This document shows, piece after piece, positions 1 to 6,503 of a DNA stretch of 64,000 nucleotides. Source of the stretch: an uncultured Methanomassiliicoccus sp. (GTDB lineage: Archaea > Thermoplasmatota > Thermoplasmata > Methanomassiliicoccales > Methanomassiliicoccaceae); the NCBI GenBank assembly GCA_905203995.1, contig CAJKXZ010000002.1, forward strand, positions 62,001 through 126,000. Direction: 5' to 3'. Below the pieces are notes generated by a model. It saw nothing but the letters and a program-made list of their open reading frames with translations. It was not told the origin of the DNA and did no database searches. How positions within the stretch are numbered: the first letter of the stretch is position 1; the number at the start of each line of letters is the position of its first letter. The position numbers and the translations under genes are program-made.

Positions 1-212
1 GTGAAGAATTTCAGTTACAATGCCAGATGGCTAATATTCTGATTGATGAGTGTTCTGCAGCCTATAAACAGCCACCTCATTACATTTCTTACGTTCCTAA
101 ATTCAATCGTCTTTTGTTGTTAGATCATCCGCCTGTCTGGTATGGTTATGATCAATCACATGCGCTGAGAAATTATAAAATTAAAAAAGAGAAAAAAGAG
201 GTATTATCATGA
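1..212 (+). CDS. Hypothetical protein, C-terminal part (5' truncated by window edge)
   Basis: The frame is open to the left edge of the window. The first internal ATG (27) has no Shine-Dalgarno sequence, so this is read as the end of a longer gene rather than a 61-residue protein. The visible tail is rich in Tyr, Pro and Leu and ends in a Lys-rich stretch. The TGA stop overlaps the ATG of the next gene (209), so the two are probably translationally coupled. I recognise no family. It belongs to the mobile element by position. Confidence 0.45.
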   Translation, partial: EEFQLQCQMANILIDECSAAYKQPPHYISYVPKFNRLLLLDHPPVWYGYDQSHALRNYKIKKEKKEVLS

Positions 213-547
213 ACGTTACAATCACTCCCGATTCTGAAGCGCAGCTTATCCTTTCAAGCATTGCTTCATCAAAATTGCATTTGGATAGAGATGTTGCTTT
301 GGGCGGTGAATCGATATTATACAGAGAAGCTAAGCAATACTATAGTTTGCTTGGTTTAGCAGCTTATCCTTTGTCAAATAAGATTTTGTCATTACTGCGT
401 GATGATGCAATCTCTGTAGCTATGACCAAGGCAACTACACTTGATCGTGTGTGTGCTACGATTGATCCAGAGCCTGTTAGAGTTGAGAGATTGAGCAGAG
501 ATATCATATTTGATAAGTCGGCGTTAGCCGACGAAAAGGAGCCGTAA
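209..547 (+). CDS. Hypothetical protein of the mobile element, 112 aa
   Basis: This small soluble protein has no recognised domain. An AGAGGT sequence precedes the ATG, which overlaps the upstream stop. It is predicted mainly helical, with alternating hydrophobic and charged residues and no membrane segment. Its 3' end holds a perfect hairpin (517-532, GNNA-type tetraloop), and its last codons form the left arm of a larger nested hairpin that lies upstream of rep. By position it is a plasmid-backbone gene. Function unknown. Confidence 0.55.
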   Translation: MNVTITPDSEAQLILSSIASSKLHLDRDVALGGESILYREAKQYYSLLGLAAYPLSNKILSLLRDDAISVAMTKATTLDRVCATIDPEPVRVERLSRDIIFDKSALADEKEP

Positions 548-591
548 AGGGACATGCCCTAGCGGGGCAGGGCATAGCCCTTGAAGGCTCC
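517..591. repeat. Hairpin and nested inverted repeat upstream of rep (candidate replication origin or terminator)
   Basis: A 6-bp stem with a 4-nt loop (517-532) is followed by a nested set of arms. GGAGCC (538-543) pairs with GGCTCC (586-591), AAGGG (547-551) with CCCTT (578-582), and ATGCCCT (554-560) with AGGGCAT (569-575), leaving an 8-nt loop. All arms are exact. The GC-rich structure sits in AT-rich surroundings about 90 bp before the Rep gene, where double-strand origins of rolling-circle plasmids often lie. A transcription terminator for the preceding gene is the plain alternative, although no T-tract follows. Confidence 0.6.
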
Positions 592-679
592 GCTTTAGCA
601 TTAAAATTCTTTCAAATTAGCTTAAGCTCTAAACTTTTTAATTAATTATAAAATCGTAATAAATGAGGTGGTTTAGCGT

Positions 680-1984
680 ATGCCATGGAAATATTCTGAT
701 CCGATAGAATGGGAAAAAGTAATGACTGCTGAAGACTTTCCGATTGGTGCGGTGTCATCTGAATATATTGAGTGGATGAAGCACAATGATTACAGCATTT
801 TGGAGCATAAAGAGACGCATAAGACGATTACAATATTGCAGACTAAGCGAGGTAATAAATCATACGCAAAAGCTCAAAAGAAACGTCTTGAGCCGATAAA
901 CGGTGCTTTGAGTAATTTTAAGTTTGATCTGCCTGATCCATTAAGACGCAGAAATTTTAGAAGAACTCGGATGCTTTATATCACGCTTACTTCTAATCCT
1001 GTTGCTGGTGTAGATGTTCGTGATGCTTGGCTTAATTTAAAAGGTCATGAGTCAGCGTTAAACAAATTTAATGCACAAATGAAAAGGATTTTTTCATCTT
1101 TTCAAGGTAAAGAAGTAAGATATGCTACTCACGCTAGGAGAGAAGCTCATGGTAGCGGGTATCCACATGTTCACATGATTGTTATTTTAGATCATTACAT
1201 AGATACACAATTGCTTCAGTCAAAAAAACCGAATAAGCTGGGTAAACGTCCTTGGGTTTGGAGAGTGTCAAATAGAGATTATGCTAAAATTGTTATACCT
1301 CTCAAAGAAGCTTGGTCAAGATATCATATTTCAGGATCAAATGTTGATGTACAGTGTGTTGTTGGCAATAAGATAACAGAGAATGCTACAGACAAGGATT
1401 ACAATGTCATGAGTTACTTAATGAAGTATGTTACAAAAGACGTTGATATCTCATCTGAAAAAGCTGTTTACACTCATGCGATGATGAAGTTTTTTAACTT
1501 GAGAGATATTTTTTCAAAGTCGTTTCAAAGGATGATCGGGCTTTCTGAAACAAATACAACAGACGTACGACATGATATCACTATAACTGAGTTCAAACAA
1601 AGGATAAAGGAGACAAAGAGACGTATCGAGAAGACAAAAGAGAAAATAGCAGAGTTGGAAGGATACAGGCAATATTTTGGATACTTATTGAGTCCTAGAA
1701 AGACTGAATTAGAGAATGCTCAGCAAGAGTTGATAGAATTAGAAGGGTATCTAATCAATCTTCAGGCAGAGCTTAAGAAGCTTCAGCCAGAAGAAGTAAG
1801 CGAATGGGAATATAAAAGAAGTGTTACATTATGCTCAATTAAAGACATTACTAATTTCTTCCTTTGGCTTGAGGAGTATAACACTAATCCAAGTGGATAT
1901 AATCAAGATTTTCTTGCCTGTGTTGCTCATCTGCCATATAATTTAGAGAATATTAATAGACTCAGCGGCAATATGGTTGCTTGA
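680..1984 (+). CDS. rep: Rolling-circle replication initiator (HUH endonuclease Rep)
   Basis: Rep nicks one strand at the plasmid origin and starts rolling-circle replication. Motif I is seen as YITLTS (about residues 100-105). The metal-binding His-hydrophobic-His motif is HVH at 163-165, and the catalytic tyrosine motif is Y246-x-x-K249, followed by a second Tyr at 250. This gives the three HUH motifs in the usual order. Residues about 305-385 form a charged coiled coil that may mediate oligomerisation. Length is 434 aa. The ATG is preceded by GAGGTGG. The gene overlaps the next one by 4 bp. The function call is firm; the Rep subfamily is not resolved. Confidence 0.85.
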   Translation: MPWKYSDPIEWEKVMTAEDFPIGAVSSEYIEWMKHNDYSILEHKETHKTITILQTKRGNKSYAKAQKKRLEPINGALSNFKFDLPDPLRRRNFRRTRMLYITLTSNPVAGVDVRDAWLNLKGHESALNKFNAQMKRIFSSFQGKEVRYATHARREAHGSGYPHVHMIVILDHYIDTQLLQSKKPNKLGKRPWVWRVSNRDYAKIVIPLKEAWSRYHISGSNVDVQCVVGNKITENATDKDYNVMSYLMKYVTKDVDISSEKAVYTHAMMKFFNLRDIFSKSFQRMIGLSETNTTDVRHDITITEFKQRIKETKRRIEKTKEKIAELEGYRQYFGYLLSPRKTELENAQQELIELEGYLINLQAELKKLQPEEVSEWEYKRSVTLCSIKDITNFFLWLEEYNTNPSGYNQDFLACVAHLPYNLENINRLSGNMVA

Positions 1985-2622
1985 TTGTTATGTACTTTGG
2001 CATACACGGTATCGAATTTGAAGAGATTAGAAAACTGGAGGATTATGTTTCAGAGTATATCTTAGATAATTTTGATGGCGATGAGACGGGGTATATTGAT
2101 TGGGTCGATAAACGCAGTTCTATACTGGCAGACGTTCTACAATGCATAGAAAAGCAATATGGTTCAGAAGTTAAAGACAAATCTCTATCAAAAGTCGGTT
2201 ATGATGTCAGATATCATTTTGCAGATGGTTGGAATTTGCATGATTTAGAAGGTGCGTATGTTAAAAAATCTTCAAACCTTAGCTATGAAGAGCTTGCTGA
2301 TAGTCCAGATTTTAAAGATACAGATGATTATAAAAAGTACGTTGAATACTGGAATGATATTCCCGATTATGATCTGATTCTTTTTTCAGATTTAAATAGA
2401 CACTCTGATTTTAATACAGCGATCCTGGATTTAATGGCTGAAGCGTATTTATTGTCTAAAGATTTTGAGCTTGGCTCTAATGAGTCTGCGTTTATTGAAC
2501 TTTGCGATGATAAATGCATTGTACACGATAGGTACAGAAAAGCTCATACTAAGAATATGAAACGGGCTGAAGAGAATCTTAGAAGTAAACGTATGAAGAA
2601 AAATTTGATTGGTTTGAGATAG
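1981..2622 (+). CDS. Hypothetical acidic protein downstream of Rep, ends in TAG
   Basis: This acidic protein of about 213 aa is rich in Asp, Glu and Tyr, has no membrane segment and matches no family I know. The start is either TTG 1981, overlapping the Rep stop, or ATG 1990; neither has a good Shine-Dalgarno sequence, so translation is probably coupled to rep. It ends with TAG, a codon almost absent as a stop in this window. Reading through would add 24 codons to a TGA at 2697 and run into the convergent gene. It is likely a replication accessory protein by position only. Confidence 0.6.
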   Translation: MIVMYFGIHGIEFEEIRKLEDYVSEYILDNFDGDETGYIDWVDKRSSILADVLQCIEKQYGSEVKDKSLSKVGYDVRYHFADGWNLHDLEGAYVKKSSNLSYEELADSPDFKDTDDYKKYVEYWNDIPDYDLILFSDLNRHSDFNTAILDLMAEAYLLSKDFELGSNESAFIELCDDKCIVHDRYRKAHTKNMKRAEENLRSKRMKKNLIGLR

Positions 2623-2651
2623 ATTGACAGTTACTTACTTGCATATAACTG

Positions 2652-3038
2652 TTATTTGATAGTCAGTTCTAGGCTTGATAGCTTTGGTGTTTTATGATCA
2701 TCTAAGCAGATTTCGTTAATCTGTTGCAGTAAGTATGAGATCATCTTTCCTTTTTCAGTGTATTCGAGGTATGTCGTTTTCCGTGGTTTTGTCATTGTTT
2801 CAGTTATAATCAGACCTGCATCTGTGAGATGTTTTATTGCAGAGTTTAGTAGGTGGAAATTAGTTATGACGGTGTCAAAATCGCTCATCTTTGGACGTTC
2901 TTTCATGTATGACATTGACGTTAAGATTAACACTGCATGTTTGTCTGATAGGATGTCTGCAAGTGGTATCTCGTCTGCCATATGAAAGATAACAGCAATC
3001 ATATCTTTAATTAATTGTCTCCGGTCTGCAAGATGCAA
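2652..3038 (-). CDS. Winged-helix DNA-binding protein, 128 aa
   Basis: A compact winged helix-turn-helix is visible. A helix around residues 55-70 leads to 'AIKHLTDAGLIITET', then a basic wing and 'YLEYTEKGKMISYLL', which is the usual end of MarR/PadR-like folds. It is probably a transcriptional regulator or copy-control protein of the element. It is convergent with the gene ending at 2622 and lies downstream of the nuclease-like gene on the same strand, with a 27-bp gap. The target is unknown. Confidence 0.65.
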   Translation of the reverse strand: MHLADRRQLIKDMIAVIFHMADEIPLADILSDKHAVLILTSMSYMKERPKMSDFDTVITNFHLLNSAIKHLTDAGLIITETMTKPRKTTYLEYTEKGKMISYLLQQINEICLDDHKTPKLSSLELTIK

Positions 3039-3065
3039 GACCGAAGATAATAAATAATGTCTAAA

Positions 3066-3611
3066 TTAAAATGAGTGATTGATACGTTTCTGCAAGTTTT
3101 CTAAGCTGTAGAATTGTTTTTTGTCAATCTCTGTTTTCTGACATGTTGACCTATACAATTTTGTGTATTTCATGTCATCAAGGTCAAAGCATAGCAGATT
3201 ATAGGGATTAGACGGGGTTCCTTGTACGCCGATGATTACGTATACTTTTGTTTTTGTTTTTTCTCTGATGTCTTTATATTTCATCATTTTTTCATAAGTG
3301 CACCAGTCAATAGAGCCGTCTGGGGCTGTTCCTGATCGGTATTTGCATTCTATCCAGAATGCGGATCCGTTGCTTTTGTCTCTTAATTTAAAGTCTGGAT
3401 TCAGACATGCTTCGAATCGTCTGTTGCTGAATGGATCATAAGTTAGTGATCTTTGGATCAGGCTAAAGTATTGTTCTGGGAATAGATCTAGCACATAATT
3501 TTCAAAGTCTACGCCTTTTTGATAGTTTATATCCGATTGATCCTGTTGTTCGTTGTTTTTTTCTTGCGTTGCTGGTTCTGATGATGTGAATATCTTATCA
3601 AAAAGGCTCAT
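3066..3611 (-). CDS. PD-(D/E)XK-fold nuclease-like protein, 181 aa
   Basis: A restriction-endonuclease-like core is visible: Glu37 in an N-terminal helix, Pro72-Asp73 and then Glu88-Cys-Lys90 after a beta-strand (FWIECKYR). This is the D-(x)n-ExK arrangement of PD-(D/E)XK enzymes. A polar, Gln-rich N-terminal segment of about 30 residues precedes the domain. The start codon overlaps the stop of the winged-helix gene 3608-3970 by 4 bp, so the two are co-expressed. It may act as a resolvase-like or defence nuclease of the element, or as a DNA-processing partner. The fold is inferred from motifs and no activity can be assigned. Confidence 0.6.
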   Translation of the reverse strand: MSLFDKIFTSSEPATQEKNNEQQDQSDINYQKGVDFENYVLDLFPEQYFSLIQRSLTYDPFSNRRFEACLNPDFKLRDKSNGSAFWIECKYRSGTAPDGSIDWCTYEKMMKYKDIREKTKTKVYVIIGVQGTPSNPYNLLCFDLDDMKYTKLYRSTCQKTEIDKKQFYSLENLQKRINHSF

Positions 3612-3970
3612 TTGCTCACTCCTTTATTTGATCCTTTTATGGAATCCGAAATACTTCTTCTATGATCCCGTACATAGTCTTCTTCAGATTCTTTTTGCTT
3701 TTCATTAGATAGAATTTTGTTTAATTCTTCCATTGTTTTTAGTGCTTCTATTCCTTTTTTTGATATATATAAGGATTTTATGTTGTATCTTCCTTGTTGC
3801 TTTTCTTCTATTAAACCTAGTTCAATTAGTTCATTTGTTCTTTCTTGTCGTGTATTTCTAGATCCTTCTAACATGCTGTATAGATCTGATTTTTTGATTC
3901 CAGGGTTATCTCTAACGATAGTCAGAATCTCGAGATTATGTGAGACTAATAGAGGATTCCCTGTTTTCAT
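3608..3970 (-). CDS. Winged-helix regulator of the mobile element, 120 aa
   Basis: Residues about 10-75 form an archaeal winged helix: 'EILTIVRDNPGIKKSDLY', a recognition helix near 'NTRQERTNELIELGLIEE', then the wing and 'YISKKGIEALKTMEE'. The C-terminal 35 residues are charged and probably flexible. It is the first gene of a leftward unit, and its start codon lies inside a perfect palindrome (3963-3976). Related palindromes flank the rightward TATA box, so it is likely an autoregulator controlling the divergent promoter. The leftward TATA-like TTTAAA at 3999-4004 suggests a leaderless message. Confidence 0.65.
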   Translation of the reverse strand: MKTGNPLLVSHNLEILTIVRDNPGIKKSDLYSMLEGSRNTRQERTNELIELGLIEEKQQGRYNIKSLYISKKGIEALKTMEELNKILSNEKQKESEEDYVRDHRRSISDSIKGSNKGVSK

Positions 3971-4063
3971 GAAAACTAAGATTGCATATTAATTGTTTAA
4001 ATCGTTCTATCTTTCATCTTTTCAATGAAAAGATATAAATATGTTTCACGGTAATGATGAAAC
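3963..4063. promoter_or_regulatory. Divergent control region with three related palindromes and a TATA box
   Basis: Three inverted repeats share TTTCA/TGAAA half-sites: a perfect 14-bp palindrome (3963-3976), CTTTTC-AAT-GAAAAG (4018-4032), and GTTTCA/TGAAAC with a 9-bp spacer (4043-4063). The rightward TATA box ATATAAATA (4033-4041) sits between the last two. The first covers the start codon of the winged-helix gene. This arrangement fits operator sites for that regulator controlling both directions. Confidence 0.65.
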
Positions 4064-4068
4064 TAATC

Positions 4069-4116
4069 GGCTCTGCCCGGAGCCTGTATCCCTCAGTATT
4101 GGGGGCTGGTCCCCCA
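4069..4116 (+). repeat. Two tandem GC-rich hairpins in the leader of the zinc-ribbon genes
   Basis: GGCTC (4069-4073) pairs with GAGCC (4080-4084), and TGGGGG (4100-4105) pairs with CCCCCA (4111-4116) with a 5-nt loop. They lie between the rightward TATA box and the first zinc-ribbon gene, so they are transcribed in its leader. They could be an attenuator, or a single-strand origin if the element replicates by rolling circle. Confidence 0.45.
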
Positions 4117-4146
4117 TCAAACCCTTTTAAATGTAGGTGGTGAAAT

Positions 4147-4326
4147 ATGGTGAAAAACAAAGTGTTTTGTCATAATGTTTGCAGCAATGTAGATATTGAC
4201 CGTGCTAAGACTTGCTTAGCTTTTAAATCTGACAAGAGCCAGCGTGTGTGCGGTTATTGCTATCATGCTCTCTATGGGTCTGATGATGAAATGATCATCG
4301 ACTTAGATTCTGTTTTTGGTGATTGA
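4147..4326 (+). CDS. Zinc-finger microprotein 1, 59 aa
   Basis: This small protein has paired cysteines: C8-H-N-V-C12 near the N-terminus, a further Cys at 23, and C35-G-Y-C38 in the middle. It ends in an acidic tail (about residues 45-59). The spacing suggests a zinc-binding knuckle. GGTGGTGAA lies just upstream of the ATG. It is the first gene of a rightward run of three cysteine-pair microproteins leading into the recombinase. It may be a DNA-binding or recombination accessory factor. No family is recognised. Confidence 0.55.
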   Translation: MVKNKVFCHNVCSNVDIDRAKTCLAFKSDKSQRVCGYCYHALYGSDDEMIIDLDSVFGD

Positions 4327-4327
4327 A

Positions 4328-4492
4328 ATGGCTGTTTTGAGTCCGCCGGGATTAGAAATCTGCCCCCGCTGCCATGGTGATCATTGGGTGATGGATCTTG
4401 ATCTGCGCAATCTGTGTATTAGCATGATTTGTAGAGACTGCAACGGATCACTATATTTTGATGTCTCATGCAAGGAGGTGGAGGATCAATGA
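4328..4492 (+). CDS. Zinc-ribbon microprotein 2, 54 aa
   Basis: Two CxxC knuckles, CPRC (12-15) and CRDC (35-38), are separated by about 20 residues, as in a rubredoxin-like zinc ribbon. The start lies one base after the previous stop, and the stop overlaps the next start (ATGA at 4489-4492), so translation is coupled. It probably folds around one zinc ion and may bind nucleic acid or protein. The function cannot be told from the sequence. Confidence 0.6.
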   Translation: MAVLSPPGLEICPRCHGDHWVMDLDLRNLCISMICRDCNGSLYFDVSCKEVEDQ

Positions 4493-4614
4493 TCAGCCGT
4501 CGTTGCCCTGTCTGCAATTGCCGCGTGTGGACAGTCGATAATACTTATGATTATACCTGGTTTACGATCACTTGCGATGAGTGCGGGTATACTGAGCAGT
4601 ACGATGCGTGTTGA
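4489..4614 (+). CDS. Zinc-ribbon microprotein 3, 41 aa
   Basis: CPVC (6-9) and CDEC (29-32) form a minimal zinc ribbon with an extra Cys at 11 and a C-terminal Cys at 41. GGAGGTGGAGG lies immediately upstream within the preceding gene, giving a strong Shine-Dalgarno sequence. The 3' end overlaps the first possible start of the recombinase gene. Overlapping starts and stops link the three zinc proteins and the integrase into one unit. Confidence 0.6.
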   Translation: MISRRCPVCNCRVWTVDNTYDYTWFTITCDECGYTEQYDAC

Positions 4615-5546
4615 GTGCCATGGGTCGCCGTCCTCAGTCTCTTGCTGCCTGTATCAATGGTTTTGTGAAGTATCTTGAGTCTAACCCAGGATATTATTCC
4701 CCTCGCACGGTTGTGCATTATCGGGACGGCTGTAACACGATCTTTCGCCTTCTTGTCCTCTATGATGATGAGGTGCTGCCTTACACTGTAACTAAGCAGC
4801 ATGTCGATTGGCTGATCGCTGAGATGCAGAGGCGGCATTATGCGATTAAGACGCGTAAGATATACCTCAATATTTTGAGGCAGATTTGCAAGTATTACAA
4901 TAATAATGTTTTTGACAAAGTCAAATACCGTTTTCCATCTGACATGCGACCTCATGTCGACTGGCTGACCGAGGACCAGGCGCGTAGACTGCTGGAGATG
5001 CCTAAGGACATCAGGCAGGAGTTAGTTGTCCATCTGGAATTATGTCTTGGTCTGCGTAGAGTCGAGGTAGTGCGCCTCAGGGTGCAGGACATCCGCGATG
5101 GTTACCTTAACGTCTTGGGCAAAGGTGCTGCCGGCGGTAAGCCTCGTTCTGTGCCTTTCCACCGCGACACTAAAGATTTGCTTGACAGGTTTCTGCAATA
5201 CCGTGATGCGCTCATCGAGCAGTTTAGGTTAGACCATCCCCGCATGCAGCAGATAATCGTTCCTGACAGTCTGCTGATTTGGAAGTCTAGGAATTCTTTG
5301 AACTCCTATGCGGAGAAAGGCACAGGCATTGACAAGATGCTTATGCAGCTTGGCAAAGAGCTTGGCGTCAAGTTCACCTCGCACACTTTGAGGCGTACTT
5401 TTGGGAGGCTTCTCTATCGGGCTGACCCTAATAGTTTTCATGTCATTTCAAAAATTTATGGTCATGAAAATGGCGAGGTCACTTACAGGTATCTAGGTTT
5501 GGACATGGACGATATGACAGGAGCGATGGCGTCATTCCCTTTGTGA
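4608..5546 (+). CDS. Tyrosine recombinase/integrase
   Basis: This is a site-specific recombinase that integrates and excises the element. The N-terminal SAM-like core-binding domain covers residues about 5-100. The catalytic domain carries Arg in 'LGLRRVEVVRLRV', a conserved Lys in the beta-hairpin 'NVLGKGAAGGKPR', the box-II His-x-x-Arg in 'SHTLRRTFGRLLY', the following Gly-His of 'KIYGHENGE', and the nucleophile Tyr in 'VTYRYLGLD'. All catalytic positions are present. Length is 312 aa from GTG 4608, or 308 aa from ATG 4620; both overlap or abut the zinc-ribbon gene. Its place at the right end of the accessory block is typical for an integrated element. Confidence 0.9.
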   Translation: MLSAMGRRPQSLAACINGFVKYLESNPGYYSPRTVVHYRDGCNTIFRLLVLYDDEVLPYTVTKQHVDWLIAEMQRRHYAIKTRKIYLNILRQICKYYNNNVFDKVKYRFPSDMRPHVDWLTEDQARRLLEMPKDIRQELVVHLELCLGLRRVEVVRLRVQDIRDGYLNVLGKGAAGGKPRSVPFHRDTKDLLDRFLQYRDALIEQFRLDHPRMQQIIVPDSLLIWKSRNSLNSYAEKGTGIDKMLMQLGKELGVKFTSHTLRRTFGRLLYRADPNSFHVISKIYGHENGEVTYRYLGLDMDDMTGAMASFPL

Positions 5547-5560
5547 TGTGAGGTGCGGAT

Positions 5561-5653
5561 ATGAGTAATGTGTCTAATTGCAAGGTCAACAATAAGGTAG
5601 CCAGCAGGTCTAAGTTTCCCATGGATTCGGCTAAGCCCACTCAATTTCTCTAA
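5561..5653 (+). CDS. Possible small ORF, 30 aa
   Basis: A 30-residue frame starts at an ATG with GAGGTGCGG just before it, directly after the integrase gene. It is basic and Ser/Asn-rich with no recognisable domain. It may be a real microprotein or simply part of the attachment-site region. The rest of the 5547-5722 gap holds no other signal I can identify. Confidence 0.2.
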   Translation: MSNVSNCKVNNKVASRSKFPMDSAKPTQFL

Positions 5654-5722
5654 TTTTTACAACTTTGTCAGGCTGAGATTCTTAGCTAATGAATGATCGT
5701 TGCTGATGATTGCTTCACCATA

Positions 5723-6415
5723 CTATACTGTTTCTTTAGCATAATAAGGACATTTGTCTTTGATGCATTCGGCATTTCTTTCACTAAATTCACATATCAA
5801 TTTAGTAGGCTTTTCCATGTGTATTTCAAAGGTATCAGCGATGAAATCAATGGTGGTTCCTAAAGCAATAAATGAGTCTCTTTTACAGCAACGGGGTCCT
5901 GTTAGTTTTCCCATTTCAATGAGACAAGTGCCAGTCAGAGTATTAGCTAAACTCCAGTTATTTTCACTATGGGGAGTAGTCCCAGTAACTATACTAAAAA
6001 ATGCACCAGAACTCACTGCCGCTCCACAATTTCCTAAGTATCCACAAGCTCCTGGAGGTATTTGTTTTCCTCTTTTTTCCATCTCCTCGAGACTTTCTGC
6101 TAGCTTGATATCTCCTCCACAGTTATGATACGCAGCAAGTAAGGCTGAGCCAACAAGAATGTGATGTCTGACATCATGCATGCGCATAACAGGATTTTTC
6201 ATAATGCCGATTGCAATTTCATAAGGGTTTTTTGAGCGGGTGTTGAGGCAGGTAGATTTTATTAAGTTTACAGCTTGGTTGTCACTACAGCCTTTACAGA
6301 CTTTGTGGCCGTTGGCGCACATGCCTTCACAAGTAAATTCTTCACCACAGAAAGTGCATATCTCTGCAGTAGTAGGGTTTTTGTATAATATCGGTTCACC
6401 ACAGATCATACACAT
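5723..6415 (-). CDS. DUF5714-family cysteine-rich protein, ends in TAG
   Basis: This protein of about 231 aa resembles the DUF5714 proteins found in methanogens and other anaerobes. The N-terminus has several Cys pairs (CMICG, CTFCG, CANGHKVCKGC) forming one or two metal-binding knuckles. A conserved central part has a His-rich 'RMHDVRHHILVG' and a Gly/Cys-rich 'PPGACGYLGNCGA', and Cys clusters recur near the C-terminus (GPRCCKRD, KDKCPYY). The biochemical role is unknown; a metal or cofactor function is plausible. The start is unclear: ATG 6415, TTG 6421, or an ATT codon near 6439 that lies 7 nt after GGAGG. The stop is TAG, and 21 sense codons follow before TAA. Confidence 0.7.
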   Translation of the reverse strand: MCMICGEPILYKNPTTAEICTFCGEEFTCEGMCANGHKVCKGCSDNQAVNLIKSTCLNTRSKNPYEIAIGIMKNPVMRMHDVRHHILVGSALLAAYHNCGGDIKLAESLEEMEKRGKQIPPGACGYLGNCGAAVSSGAFFSIVTGTTPHSENNWSLANTLTGTCLIEMGKLTGPRCCKRDSFIALGTTIDFIADTFEIHMEKPTKLICEFSERNAECIKDKCPYYAKETV

Positions 6416-6469
6416 GTTCAAACTTAGGAAGTCACTAATGTTTATTCCTCCATAGTAATTAAATTAATT

Positions 6470-6492
6470 AACTGTCTGCAGAGCAGACAGTT
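6470..6492 (-). terminator. Hairpin terminator after the ABC importer operon
   Basis: A perfect 10-bp stem, AACTGTCTGC (6470-6479) with GCAGACAGTT (6483-6492), has a 3-nt loop and is followed on the minus strand by an A/T-rich run. It lies between the binding-protein gene and the DUF5714 gene, suggesting separate transcripts. Confidence 0.65.
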
Positions 6493-6503
6493 GGAAAATT
6501 AGT

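Larger units (their letters stand above)
1..5653. mobile_element. Integrated plasmid/virus-like element, right part (left end outside window)
   Basis: The genes here form one accessory block: a rolling-circle Rep, two winged-helix proteins, a PD-(D/E)XK nuclease-like protein, three zinc-ribbon microproteins and a tyrosine recombinase at the right edge. The chromosomal genes beyond 5.7 kb are unrelated to it. A Rep together with an integrase suggests an element that can both replicate as a circle and integrate. The right boundary is placed after the recombinase gene. No tRNA or direct repeat marks it, so the exact junction is uncertain. The left end lies outside the window. Confidence 0.75.

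Noticed and set aside
4551..4955. Minus-strand ORF inside the integrase gene
   Set aside because: It lies within a well-supported recombinase coding region and encodes no plausible domain.
5547..5722. tRNA-type attachment site at the right end of the mobile element
   Set aside because: No tRNA 3' part with a T-arm could be read here, and no direct repeat partner is available because the left end is outside the window.
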